Part shown: positions 27,701-41,800 of the stretch, piece after piece | Layout of the letters: every line of letters begins with the position of its first letter | Position numbering within the stretch: the first letter of the stretch is position 1 | Assembly (NCBI RefSeq): GCF_902635505.1 | Contig: NC_045427.1 | Coordinates: forward strand, 58,306,539 to 58,370,538 | Origin: Sarcophilus harrisii | Lineage: Eukaryota; Chordata; Mammalia; Dasyuromorphia; Dasyuridae | Direction: 5' to 3' | DNA length: 64,000 nt | Made by a program: the position numbers and the translations under genes | The notes under the pieces: model-generated | Told to the model about the DNA's origin: nothing | Seen by the model: only the letters and a program-made list of their open reading frames with translations | Database searches by the model: none

Positions 27701-30700
27701 TTCAGAGAAAACAGGAGGCTTAAAGTGGGTAATAATTCAATTGATGCATTAAAACTTGAACATTTTTTTAAAGTGACTTGCCCAAATTTGGAACTTTACT
27801 AAGAACAAAAACAAGTAGACTTTGGGCATATCTCATTCACAGACTCAGTTTCCTCATAAAATTAGGGTAATTGGGGTGATAAGGTTAAATAAAATAGTCT
27901 CTAAAGCCCTTTGAGCTCTTGATCTTGTCTTCCTAATGATTATAAGATCTCTAGGTTCCATTCCACCTTAACATTCTATCATCCTGTGATTGTTATAAAA
28001 TTCTAAAATAAATTCTTTTGAAATGATGTTTAAAAGTTCAAAAAAAAATGTCGTTTTGATTCCATTATACTCTACACTAGATTTCCTAAAACATCTGCTC
28101 TTTAGATTACTTCCAGAACAGCTGTGCCATTTCTGTAACTCTATAGAATTTACAAAGCACTTTACATATGGAGTCTTATTGGCTCCTCAGAGCAACTGTG
28201 ACATAGAAAAGGCAAGTATTATTATTCACATTTTATATTTTCCCAAGTGAGTTCTCATTGTAAGTTTAGGGTAGAGTTGGGACCAGAATATAGGTATCCC
28301 AATTCAGCTTCAGTCTATTTATGTACTATCACAATGACTGAGGACACTTTTTAGATTCTCCATCTCTTTTATTTTTGTCTTCTGATAGTAATACTAATTA
28401 AGAAATGCACAAAGAAATGCAGATGTGGAGAAACAATAGACTGAAAAATACAGATTGAATTGTATTAGCCTAATGGAATTAATTTTGCATGTTTAAATAA
28501 AAATTTGGATAATTAAGGAGTATTTTTCTCTGTTAAGAGATGACTTTATCATGTGATGACTCCTTATTAATATGTCATTGAGAGATGGAGAAAGTACCTT
28601 AGGTTCTCAGAAGTTGTGCCGATGGATTAGTCTCTGTCTAGACCATTCATTCTGGGAAAACTTAGAATACAGAGGTATTGGATAATTTTTTTTCCACTTA
28701 CAGCAAATGTGAAAACCATTTGTTCAGTTGTAGAGGGTCTGTGACATATTATTAGAAAAACCTTTGAAGCAAGTACAGCAATCTATACATGTATATGTAA
28801 TATATATGTAAATATACATATAAGTATACATATATCTTAATAACTACATATACACACATATTTATGTTCAAAAGTAAAATGTTATCACTTGATAAGATAA
28901 CATATTTTTAGAGGAAAGATTATGTATATTATATATGCATATAGGTATACTTTTTTCCTTTAATTTTTTTGTAACCTTTGCAAACAACATTTTTAATTAG
29001 AAGAAATCTTCTGTATGATCTATTGGAAATTCTTGGAACCGCTTGATATTTCTGTTATAAAGCATTAAAGTATGGTTTAAATTGTTTAATGATAAAATAA
29101 TTTATTGTCACAATTTTATTTAAAATAATATATTCTATTTACAGAAGAGAATCAGCTTCAATTGTTTAAGAACAATGGTCTTCCATTAATGATCCAAGTC
29201 TTAACTGAATCACAGAATGAGGAACTAAACAAAGCTGCTACCTTCGTGCTGTACAACTGCAAAAAAATCAGTAAGTTTATTCCTGAGTTATAAAACAAAT
29301 CCAAACACTCTTCCTGGTTTTATAAAGATTTATTTACATATATATTGGTGGTAAGGAAGAAGAAAACCCTTAATAACTTCAAAGCATTGTATAAATATGA
29401 GCACAATGTGATGAAAAAAACATTGACTGGAGTCAGAGGATCTGAGTATGAGAGGATTCTTTGGAATTTAGTTTGTTAAAGGTATTGATTCCTTCCAATT
29501 CTATAGCTATGACCCTATGAAGCATTTGGGGATGTTTATTCCAGAGAAGAGAATATTTAGGAAGAATCTTGGCAGTTGTCTTCGCATTTTAAAAGATAAC
29601 ATGTGGAAAAGGGATTATCTATTCTGCTTGACCACATAGGACAGAATCTGAATGCTTTGGGTGGAAGATGCTAAGAGGAAGATGTAGGCTCAAGCTATCA
29701 GGAAAAATTTCCAATTAATCAGAGCTATCCAATTATAAGTAGAATGGGCTATCTCTCTAAAACTTCTCACATTCACTACCTTATTCTCTGAAGATTTGTT
29801 CAGATAAGAGCTGAATGATCACTTGTTCAGTATGTTCTAGGAAAGTGCACTTCCCTTCATTGTCAGTGGTTTGTAGAACATTACCCATATAGGCAGACTA
29901 AATTGATTATGGGAGGAAAGGATAGTTACCTTTAGAAATGAAGATGATATAAAAATAAAAGATAGGATTAATTTCTTTTATTTTTAAAATAATAATAGCT
30001 TTTTATTTTTCAAAATATATGCAAAGATAGTTTTCAAAAATTTTTCTCCCTCCCTCCCATCCTCCTCCCTTCCCTATACAGCAGTCAATCCAATATAGAT
30101 TAAACATGTGTAATTATTCTAAACATATCTTCACATTTATCATGCTGCACAAGAGAAATCAGATCAAAAGGAAAAAAAATGAGAAAGAAAAAAAACAAGT
30201 AAGCAAACAACAAGAAAGGTGAAAATACGACGTTATGCTCCACATTCAGTCCCCATAGATTTCTCTCTGGATGCAGATGGCTCTCTCCATCACAAGTCTA
30301 CAATAGTTTCTTTTAAAAGAAGATACTGGGGCAACTAGGTGGTACAGTGGAGAGAGCACCAGTCCTGAAGACCCAAGTTCAAATCTGGTTTCAGACACTT
30401 AACCCTTCCTAGCAGTGTGACCCTGGGCAAATCACTTAACCCCAATTGCCTCAGGGAAAAAAAAAAAAACAGAAGAAGAAGAAGATACTTAGGTTCATTT
30501 TGAGGCTAGACTAGATGACTTCTGAAGTTCTTCTTAATTCTGAGATTTTTTGATTTTGCCTCTAAAATGAAGTCTTTCTGAGATGTTGTTGTTGATAATG
30601 ATTTTTCCCCTCAGACTTCATTATAACCATATCTATAGTGTACTTACATATTATTGTGTCATTTCAAAACAATTTTCTTTTTTGTAAGGACTTAATGAAC

Positions 30701-33700
30701 ACCAATAATAAAAAGCATTTCAATATGGAAAGAATAAGAAAAAGAGAAATTATATGAAATTGAATTATTACCTATAAGTTCTTTTTCTCCCACTGCATAT
30801 ATTTTATCTGTATAATTTAAATTTAACATAGCACTTTCAACATTGCCCTGTTTTTATTTTTTCCTGAATTTCCTTTTGCTCTCTTCTGTTTATTTTTTTA
30901 ATAACTCATTAATGCTTTTTCTTTGTTTTCTTCCTTTTTGAAATAACAGTATCATTACCCCATGTTCATTTCCAAATTTCCCCCAAAAAAGAAAAATAAA
31001 AGTCACAAATAAATATAACCACTTGAGAATGACTTGGTCTAATGACTATTTATATATATCTCATTTTGCTAACAAATTTTGTCTTATCTAAAGTGTTTTA
31101 TCGCCTCCCATTAAATAGTATCCTGTGCACTGTAACCACGTGTTAAATGCTTATTGAGATGTTTAATGTAAAATGGAAAGGTTGTTGATGAGTAGATGAA
31201 ATTTTTTTTGCTTTATTGTATAGTTAAATCATTAAGATGATTAAACTTAGTAGTAAGTAATAAATTATCCACTTTTTTCTGTTTTACAAAAGCAGAGAAA
31301 TTATCTCTAAACCAAGAAGCATGTTCTTCTGATATGAATGAAGCACAACAGTTGAAAGAATTGAAGGTGAGAGAAAGGAATATTGAAGACTTCTGGAAGA
31401 AAGCAAAAGAAATTTTTTACAGAATAAAACAGCTTGAGAATAAAGAAAATGAGGTCAGCCTTTATTTTTAGTAACATAAAACTTCTTGAAAAGATTTTGT
31501 TGAGGTTGGAGGCAAAAATCCTTTCTAGATGAAGTCCATTACCAGTAAGAGAAATATGAGCATCTAAAATATGATCAAAACTTTTCCCTTGAAAATATAA
31601 CCATGATAAAAGGAAACTTTGAGAGAAGCTAAGAAGAATTAGTAATGAGAATTAAACAAATAATTTAAATCTTTCACTGTATGTATACCTACAGGTGTGC
31701 ATATGGTTATGCATGAGTACATGAATATACTGTGTGCATGTGTGTTAAGTACATATAGAAGGATCATACATTCAGAGTTAGTAGGAACCTTAGAGATGAC
31801 CTTATCATCCTAATCTGCCCAAGATTAAGTTGTTTATTGGTAAAAATGACAGAATTCCAACTTGTATCCTCAGTCTTCATAGCTTATAGTCTCCATACTA
31901 CCTTATGAGGTTTACTTTTCTATATCTATATATATGTGAATGTCTGTATGTAAGAGAGATCTATTCTTCCTCTTTAGTGAGGAAAAATATATGTATTAAC
32001 ACATATATGTTTGTATAGAGGGGAAAAGAACAGATATTCAAACATATATTTGTATATTTTCTCTGTATAACAGAGATCTCTCCTTCCTCTTCTTTAGTGT
32101 TAATATCACCATTAGTCAAAGCATTAATCTTGCTTTTGCCCAGGTTGAAAAGGGTTTACTTTAATGTTCATTAAAAGACCCATATTCTCAGTGACTGTTC
32201 TCCACTGGGAGAGACACAAAGATAAATAAGGCAGTAAGCCCTTGGGGTGTGCTAGGTATGAGGGCCCAGACCTCTCATTTAAAGAAGTTGAGTCACTATT
32301 TAAAACAACAAACAAATCTCTATGCATTCCCTCCCCCCCCATTTCTGAAAGTAATGAAAGAAAATAAAAGGCATTTTTGAAGGTTAAGATCTTGCACCAG
32401 GCTTGGCAGGAGCACTTTCTGCAGAAGTTCTATAGAGCTCGCTGTGTGCATCCCTCTACTTTCTAGATCAGTACCTTGTAGGCCCCCAGAGCACTGGTGG
32501 ACATCTCTGGTTGTCTGGAAGCTCCTTCTTAGATTTAGCAAAAGTCAGCTTCCCCCTTATAATACAGAGTAGCTCCCATTCCATCCGGGTTTACATTTTA
32601 TCAAGCACTCACCCCACAACAGCCTGTGAGATAGGAAAGGTGAGCATGGGCATCACCTTGGTATAAGTGAGGCAACAGGCTCAGAGAGGTGTGCCACTTT
32701 GTCCTTGGTCACACAGCTAACAAGACTTGGAGCCCTTCCCATTTCTTATAAAAATGTATTTCTGTTATACATTGCAGAATCTGCATACTTCTTATATAGA
32801 AGATGTAAGGAAAAGCAAAATGTGGATAGATCTTCTTGGACTTATTGCCTTTTTTTTTTTTCTATTATAGGAGGAAACAGAAAAACTGGAATTGATTGGT
32901 GATCCTTTTCCAGGGAACTTAAATCCCCAAAATACATCAGAACACTCTAAGATGGATAGCACTGACATAGGTGCTAGTGAGGAAAAAAAGTGCCCCCAAA
33001 AGCAGCATCAGCCTCTGAGTTGTGAGCCAGCTGCTACAGAGCAGTGTGAAGCCTCTACAGGGCATGAGTCCCAGGACCCAGTTTGGAGTGAGAAGGCAAA
33101 TCCAGTCAGCACCTCTGATAAAGAAGGTGGGCTGGCCAATGCTATAAGCACCACCTGTGCGCCATCGACTGCCAGTGCACCCAGAAGTCATAGCTCGTGC
33201 AAAGGAGCTATCTGTGAGAAAAGGGCTTTGAACCTACAAGCCAGGTATTGTATAGAAAAGGTCCCCTCAGCCAAAAGCAGTGAAACAGGCATGTGTGATT
33301 GTGATGTGACACATCCCACATTCCAACTGCTTCTATGGATCTGTGATGTCACAGAGTTTGGTATTGCCGGCACCTGTGCAGATCCCAACCCACTCACCCC
33401 TTCTCCTTCTGTGACACAGTTCTCCCTCCAACACTCTGGGGGCTTTCCTTTAAATCATTTGACATTACGGTATTGTACAGTCTTGTGGGCTCTCCATTTA
33501 TAATCTGCTCATTTTATCACATGACCGATTCAGCCCCTTTTCTAATCATGTAATATTTTGATTTAATATTTCATGTAGATTTGATTATGTAATCAATTCA
33601 TTGTTGGTAATATCCTGTGGGGGCAACTAGGTGGTACAATACATGAAGTGCTGGGCCCAGAGTCAGAAGACTTCTCTTTCTGAGTTCAAATGTGTTCTCA

Positions 33701-34797
33701 GACACTTACTAGTTGTATGATCCTGGGCAAGTTATTTAACCCTGTTTGCTTCAGTTTCTTTATCTTGAAAATGAGCTAGGAAAAAAAATGGCAAACTGCA
33801 CCACTAACTGTATCAAGAAAACCATTTTTCTTGGGGTCATCCAAGAGTCAGACACAACTAAAAAGTGATTGAACAAAAAATTTGCTGCAGTCTATATCTA
33901 CTAGGCACCTCTCCTTTGCTTTTTGGATAACTACTAATTTTGACTCCTCAGAGACTGTGGTATTCCATGATTTATAACTCTATGGCATAATTGGAAGCCT
34001 ATGGGTATTACAAAGATTAGTTTTTATTTCTGTAAAAAGCCTGGGGTTATTGAAAGCACTGCACAATTTCCCAGATTTAATCCTGCTCACCCATTTCTCT
34101 TATTAAATTCTGGCCCAGCTCATTATCCATCTTAAGTGTGTGTCTTTCATCTGTTGTATGGCCTTCCCACTATACATCGGTATCTGCAACAATGGAGAAC
34201 TTTTATCTCCTTGGTTTTTCTTTCTGGGTAGTTTGGCAAAACCCTTAAATGCTTCTGGAGGCTCCACATCATTTCAGGGATTGATGTGATAGCACAGAGT
34301 CCTCAACAGGAAGTAGAAGCCGGGGTACTCACAGCTGTTTATGCTGGTCCAGATTCATGGCTTATCCCCCTAACCTAGGGAAGAATAAGCATCGATGAAG
34401 CCATTAAGTCAGAGCCAGTTTAGTAATGTTTACTGAAAGATGCTTCCTTACAGGTGTAGAGATTTGTGGGCATTAGACAAAATAAATTTTCTTTGCTCTT
34501 AAGTATAGTTCATACCTGAGATAATGACATCCATGATGCCTTTACTGATTTCACAGCAGCTAGAACCTTCCTATTCCTCAAATCATTTTCTGTTTATTTT
34601 GCTTAAAATTATATAGGTACATGTTCTCTACCCCTGTGAAGTGTAAGCTCCATGAGAGCAAGAACTGTTATTTTTGCCTTTGTATTCCCATGACTTAGCA
34701 AGGTCTAAAACATGAATATATCTAGAACTTTTTTTTCTTAGTTTTTAGTCCCTAGTCAGACCATTTGAATTTTTCCTGTTAACTAGTCTCTATTTGG

Positions 34798-34843
<46 letters not shown>

Positions 34844-35792
34844 CTGGCTATTGTCTCCAATTTTTCAAACAAGAGCCTAGAAGACTTCCTTATTGCTGGT
34901 GGCTGGGCAAAGTCAAGGAGGAGGAAGTAGTTTTATCAACTGATGCTGAAGTATTGTTTATTGGATTTAGAGTCGGAGGTGGTGATTAGGGTCATGTAAG
35001 TGGTAAGCTGAAGGGCTGGCATCCAGCACTCACTTTGCTGCACCATGCTAACCTCACATTCCATACAGTCATAGTGGCAAGTCCTGACCACTCCTTTCAA
35101 TGTCCCAACAAGATACATGTTCTGAAGGTACCACTTGAATTTTTTTTTTTCTGATCATTTCCCTTCCTTTCTCTCATTTAACTTGATCTTCCCTATGTGA
35201 AAATGTTGAGCATCAAGAGGAAAAGACTATTTGGTTTGTTCTATCCTCCCTACTTCTCATGGTGGCCACAGTCTTCAAACAAACCCACCTTCTTATCCCT
35301 CTCTTTTAGCCTTAGTTCAATTGTGAGGCCTTTCTGGTCCCCAGTTTCTTTTAATAGCTTCCCTCACACTTGAGTGGCTAACCTATGCAATATCATGCTT
35401 AGATCCACCTGTTTTTGGGAGAAGGAGGTTTTCTTTCCATGAGGGTGAGCAACTTCTCACACAGTTTCTGTTGAATATCACCTAAAATACTTGTTGATTG
35501 GAAGTAACTGTTGGTTCTATGTATGCTATTCATTAGGCAAACACGGAGCTAGAGTAAGAGCAATCTCTGCCTGAGAGAAGCATTTTATGGGTTGGGAGCT
35601 AAATCCAAGTAAACATAAGGGCCAGGCTAGTCTTCAGGCTACCAAAGCCCACATATGCTGCAATGAACAGGAAAATCAGTCATAGATGAGTCAATTCGGA
35701 GTGAAAGGAGGAAACTTGGGGATTACTCAAAAATTTGGCTCCTGTGTGACTTTACCTGCCTCACCAAAGCTTTGGTCTTTTTGTGGCAACTG

Positions 35793-35832
<40 letters not shown>

Positions 35833-38800
35833 CTCTATCCTCCCTTGATCTGCTGGTATCATCTGGAGCTAGGGCAGACAGACTTTCCTCTGCCTCAGGA
35901 AACCATTTCCTATCTTTCAGTCTCAGTTTCCTCACCTGGGACTGATCTAATTGGTCTTTGATTTTTCTATCTAACAGCCTCTTCACTGATGCCTTTGCTT
36001 CTTCCCTCACTCATTCATGATAATTCCATTTCCAGATTCTTCTGAAAATAAAACAGGGGCTAAAAGGAGAGAGTTAATACTCTCAACTTTATGTACTTCC
36101 TTTCTTTTGTTTTTTTTTTTCCTCCTTTTATCTTTTTTTCCTTCTTTCTTAACTTCCCCTTCTCATTTATCTCTATTTTTATTCTCTTTCCTCTGAATAT
36201 CTTAGACTTGCCAGTGACTAAAGATTGTGTTCAGGGCCAATGAATTTACAAAATATTCCAGATCCGTGTTATCAGCGCATACTCTGCCTACTGCTAATCT
36301 GCTTGCTAAACACTGAAGATTCTTATTCTGCTTTATTCATAACAAGTGCTTTGCCCTCATTGCTAATGTTCTTTTTTATTTTTAATACCCTTCTTTTAGT
36401 GAACAAGTTTATAAAAGTCCAGCTCCAGTTGTCAAAAATAGAAAGCATCAGACACAAGTGACAGGTACAGTTACAGAGTTTTAATTTCCTTTTTTAAACC
36501 AAAATCCTTAATTGGGTATTATAACTGATAGTAATACTCATGTATCTCTGCTCCCTTCCCTCAACAATGGCCTAACACCACTTCTGATCCCTGTCTGGGA
36601 GGATCATTTTTTTTCTTAAATTTTGTCTCTCTATTTGAGCAGCGGGGTGACTATATTAAAAAAACCCCTCTAGAATGTAGAGGATGAAACACTTCAGTAC
36701 ATCTGTGATGGGGGAGGAAAAACTCTTACAAATGCTAAGCCCTTTTTGTTATCATGGATGTGGATAAATATTGTGTTTTGTAATATCTCTTTTCAGATCC
36801 ACTTGCATTGTGTTCGGATATAATCAGCAAAGAAGCCTCCATTTTTCAAGGAAGTGACAATTATCCTAAAACATTGAATTTCAGGTGTTCAGGTAATTTT
36901 TAAAAACAATTAACATAATTAACACAGTTCTAGTTATTTAGCTTTGTCTTTGCAGAGCTGCCAAATTTCAATTTTCTTCTTCAACATATAAAATAAATCT
37001 TCTCTTAGTCCCAAATTTAAAACGTTTTTTAAACACTGGTCTAAACTTATTTTTCTTGCCAATCCAAACTAATGTCTTCTTTCTTTCTGAGTATCACTGG
37101 TCACTTAGAAAACAACAAAAACAAAAAATCCAGCATAATATAATAGGAGCAGGAATTTCTCAAATACCTCCCTTCTCTCTGATATAAAGCCATGGAGAAC
37201 TGATCATTTAGTTTTTCTGAGCCAATGAGTCAAAGAACAAGAGTTCATTTTACTTTTTTTTTTTTTTAATAACTGTCTTCTTTCTGATGTGTATAGCATA
37301 ACTTTATTAAATAACAATTTAAAAAAAAAATTTGAGACCTAATATAAAGCAATATGTTCTGGATTGTTCTGTAAACACTTGAAGCACACATACAAAACTT
37401 TTATTATTTCTAGCAAATAGTGTAACAATGTATAGTAAACATTCAAATTTCTTTTTCTTTGGCATTTCAACATACTTCCCTTAATTTTTAGTCTGATCTC
37501 TCTCTTAAAACACTAGCTTCTCCCTCAAACTAATATTCTCTCAGCAGATTTCTTTGCCTCTTGTTTTTAGAGAAGATCAATACCATCCAGCATGAGTTTC
37601 TCTGCCTACCTTCATCACACCATAATATCTCATTGTCAATGTATCCATATTTCATCCCTCTCACAACAATTTCCTTTTTATCTTCTCTAAACATACATTT
37701 CCCTGTGTTCTGTACCCCACATTTTTCCTCATTTTCTAAAAACTCTTATAAGTGAAGCAATGTAATGAGGTAGAGAGAGCAGTCAGTAATTTGGAATCCT
37801 TAGAGTTGGAAGATGAGAATTCTAATCATACCTTTTCTTCCACCTGACTGCAACTTTGGAATGTCATGTATTTTCTTTCAGCCTGTTACTTTATCTTTAA
37901 AATGAAGGAATTAGATTCAGTAATCTCTGAGGTCTTTTTCAAATCTTAATATGCTGTAGTTCAGATCATTTCTTTCTTCTAGAATCTTCATTCTTTGTAT
38001 ACAATGTAAATTCCTTAAGGACAGAGACTTAAATTTTATCTTTGTCTTCTTGTTGCCTAGTTACATTGTCTAGTTTAGAACTGGTATTTCATGGATGGTA
38101 GAATGGATTGGATTGTCTTCAGATTCTATCCCTTCCATTTTCAAATATGTACAAGTCTGTGCTCTCTTTTGGGTTTGAAGGAAGGAAGAGAAATTTATTT
38201 GAACCTGCTACCCTTATTGCTTCCATTCAATCTCACACTTTTCTTTCACTATAAAAATTTTCAAATTTGTGGGTTTGCCTGCTATCTTCTTTTCTTAGCT
38301 ACTCAGTCCCAAAGTAACTCTTTAAAATCTGCCTTCCTTCCCTAATGTTTCAAAGATTATCTTTGATATTTTTGCTAAAACCAGTGGCCTTTTCCCATTT
38401 CTCACCTTCTTCAACTCCTTTATAATAAAATCATTATTTAATGATTCCCTCCTACTTGAAACTCAAAAATTCAGAATCACAGAATTGGAAGGGATCTCTC
38501 AACATCTAGCTAATCTAATACTTATGTGGAACTCTTCCTTGACTTTAGTGACCCTTCTCAATAAATCATCACTAGTTGAGCTCATTTGGTTTCACTATTT
38601 CAACTCTAGAGAACCAGCATGCTCACACCTCTCAAATTTATATCCTGACTCATTTCACTCTAGACCTTTATTTTCATTTTTTCTATGAAAGTAATTTCCA
38701 TCCTAAAACTGACAATCCTCATCAGGTACCAATCTTCAAAAATACAAAACAATAATAAGAACAGAACCAAGGTATACATAAAATGTTTCTATTCACATTT

Positions 38801-41800
38801 TGTTTAGCAAATGACAAATTTATTTTAAAAAGTAACAATTAGCCTTTTTGTTTACATACCCCCTTTTCCTTTCTATTTAAATATATTTCTGTATTTTTTT
38901 CATTTTAAAAAATTTGTAATCAGTATATATTATTCTTTTTATTTTTCTTTTACCTGTGAATCACTTTGCATGTTTTCCATATTTTTTAATGTTCTTCAAA
39001 CTTATATTTTTTATGATGCAACATTATTTCATTCATGTAGGAAAGAAGGAAGGAAGGAAATATTTATTAAGCCCTTATTATGTTATGTATAGTGCTAAGT
39101 GCTTTACAAATATTGTTTCATTTGGTATATTACAATTTTTAAAAACATTCCCCACTTATACTCAATCTGACTCATTTCCAGTTTTTTGCTAGAACAAATA
39201 ATGCTTTAAAAAATATTTCCATACAAATAATTCTCCTTCCCCATCAGTAGCAGTTTTAGTGTAGATCTCTAATGCAATTGCTAAATAACATTTATAAATC
39301 TCACCATATAATTCTAAGTAATTTTGCAAAAAGATTGTATCAATTCACAATTCCAGCAGCTATTTTCCTATGGCATTAACCACCATTGAATTTGAATTTG
39401 GAATAGTGTAATCTAAATCTATTGCTCATCTTTCAATGTACCATTGTCATAAAAAGCATTGAATTTTACTATTTATAAGAGTTTTTACTTTTTTAATGGG
39501 TATAAGGTAGTATCTCAGTTATTTTGAGTTTTTGTAATTATTAAATTGTTTGAACACTTTCTCAAGTAGTTATTGATAATTTGTGTTTTTCTTTTGAAAA
39601 CTGCTTGTAAACTTAGGCAAGTTATTTTCCTTTTTCAGTCTCCAGCTTCTTTATCTATAAAATGAGGGGACTGGAATAGATTATCTCTACAGTCTCTTTC
39701 AGTTCTGATTGGTCTTTCTGCTTCTTTCCCAACTAATCAATGTCACATGATCAATTCTAAACTATGTTTCTAAAATACCACTTTTATCATGCTACTTGCT
39801 ACTTAAGAACATATAATTTCCCATTTCCTCTTGCATCAGAATTAAACTCTGATTTTCAAGATCTCTCTATTATTTTTTCCTAGCTCCAACCCCATTCTAA
39901 TCAACATTCTTCTCCTTCCAAAAATGCTATATATAAAATATATTCTTTTAATTCTTATCTTTCTGCTACTCCAATCTTTTAGTTATTATGAGAATTTAGC
40001 ACTCATTTGGATTCTGGCTGTTTGATGTCTGTTTGCATTATTTTCCCAACTAGATTCTAGATGGCTATAATTATTTTATATTTATTATACATCTCTTCAC
40101 AGCTTTAGGCATATAATAAGTATTCAGTAAATGTTGGTTAATTATCTACAAACATAACATATGGTCACATTCACTTGATAATAAACATAATTAAGTATCT
40201 GATTGGGCTATAGTTACTATCCTAATGATAATATTTTGCATTCAGATTTGTAATTAGCTATTTTATAACATCTGTATATCATTTTTTTTTAGGTTGCATA
40301 GAAGTAGGAAAATCCTTGAATAGCAGAAATTTTAGCAGGCTCTTGCACTCTTGCCCATTCCAATGTGATCGCCACAAAGTCATTCTGGAAGCTGAAGATA
40401 GATATAAAAGTGACCTAAGGAAATCACTTATCTTTAACAAAAGTAATTCAGCAGCTTTTAATTGTGTTTGTGATAAAATCTTTAGACTGGATTTAGCTTC
40501 AAAACTATGAATTACATTAAAGTTAAGGGGGAAAAGGTTATTGAAAAGAAAAATTATTTCTGAGCAGTTAAGGATTTTTAAAAAGCCCTGGAGGATAATT
40601 TTAGTCTCTTTGGATAGTTTTAAAATTCTTAACAACTTGCCTAGGGGCAGCTAGGTGGCACAATGGATAGAATACCAGCCCTGAAGTCAGGAGAACTTGA
40701 GTTCAGAGCTGGTCTCAGACACTTAACACTTCCTAGCTGTGTGATCCTGGACAAGTCACTTAACCCCAATTGCCTCAGAAAAAAATAAACAAAAAAACCC
40801 AACTTGCCTAAAGTTTTCAATGTAACATATAGATGTATATTAAATATGTATTTTACATATTTTACTCTGTAAAATTAACAAGTGATTGTTCATATGAATA
40901 CTCTAACCATTTTCTAAATCTTATATTTTACAGAGATACTATTGACCCCATATAAGAAGAAAAGATTTGATGGTAATTCTTCTACACATGAAGAAAAAAA
41001 ATAATTTTCAAGACAATTTACAAAGTAGGCTCTGAATTTTTAAAAATAAAATTAAGTTTTTCTATTTCAGATATATCTCTGGGGGAAAAAGAGCAGATAA
41101 ATGATTTGAAGATATTTTCATGGACTTTAAGTTCATTTTCCTCATTTATAAATGTGAAAATTGTCCTAAATTGTGGCGACCGCGCTAGTACCCAGGACAC
41201 CCCAGAATCAGCAGGAGTCAGGATAAGCAAAAGTCCTTAGTCTTTATTCTTGGTCTTTGGGGATAGAAGTGAACAGGATGGAAGCAGAATCTCCACAACC
41301 ATCTTCTTCCTCCTCTACTGTTAAAGAGTGACTCTGGCTGTCTTACTCCACCCCTTAGTCCCTCCTACAATCCTCTGTATACACCAATCATTGAGCCAGC
41401 ACAGGATAGTGGGAAGGACCATTTTCCAAGCATCTGCCCATATAGTATTGTTCAATCAGTAATTAGCCCTAAGTGCTTGAACCAATCTCAGTGTAAGGAC
41501 TCAAGAGTTTCAGCCCTCTACACTAAATAATCTCTAAGATTATTTCTGGTTATGAATTTGTAAGTGATGAATTATAATGGCTTATGTTTACAAAACCAAC
41601 AATTGAAGCCAGGTTTTCTGACTGTAAATCCAATGTTCTTACTTTCAATTACTCTGATCTCTTTCTTAAGCACCTTTTTTCTCTTTTTATGTATAGGTTC
41701 CTTTTCTTCCATCATGGTAATTAGAAAAATACTGTGAAGCTTTTATTATTTTGCTGTTTTCTAGATCCAGTAATTATATAATAACTACTATCATTGTAAT

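Larger units (their letters stand above)
33880..36399. other. TERB1 intron 12, right part
   Basis: An L2 3' end, plus, at about 34,500-34,730 (GTGTAAGCTCCATGAGAGCA), a (TG)20 microsatellite at 34,800-34,839 and a T35 run at 35,794-35,828. The rest is unrecognised. Confidence 0.5.

Noticed and set aside
32892-33503. 203-codon continuous frame treated as one gene.
   Set aside because: Only the part to 33,244 is TERB1 exon 12. The donor there joins in frame to the conserved exon 13, and the extension has no resemblance to TERB1.
41695-41720. Possible small TERB1 exon (TATAG|GTTCC...CATG|GTAATT).
   Set aside because: Splice-like ends, but the encoded residues do not fit TERB1.
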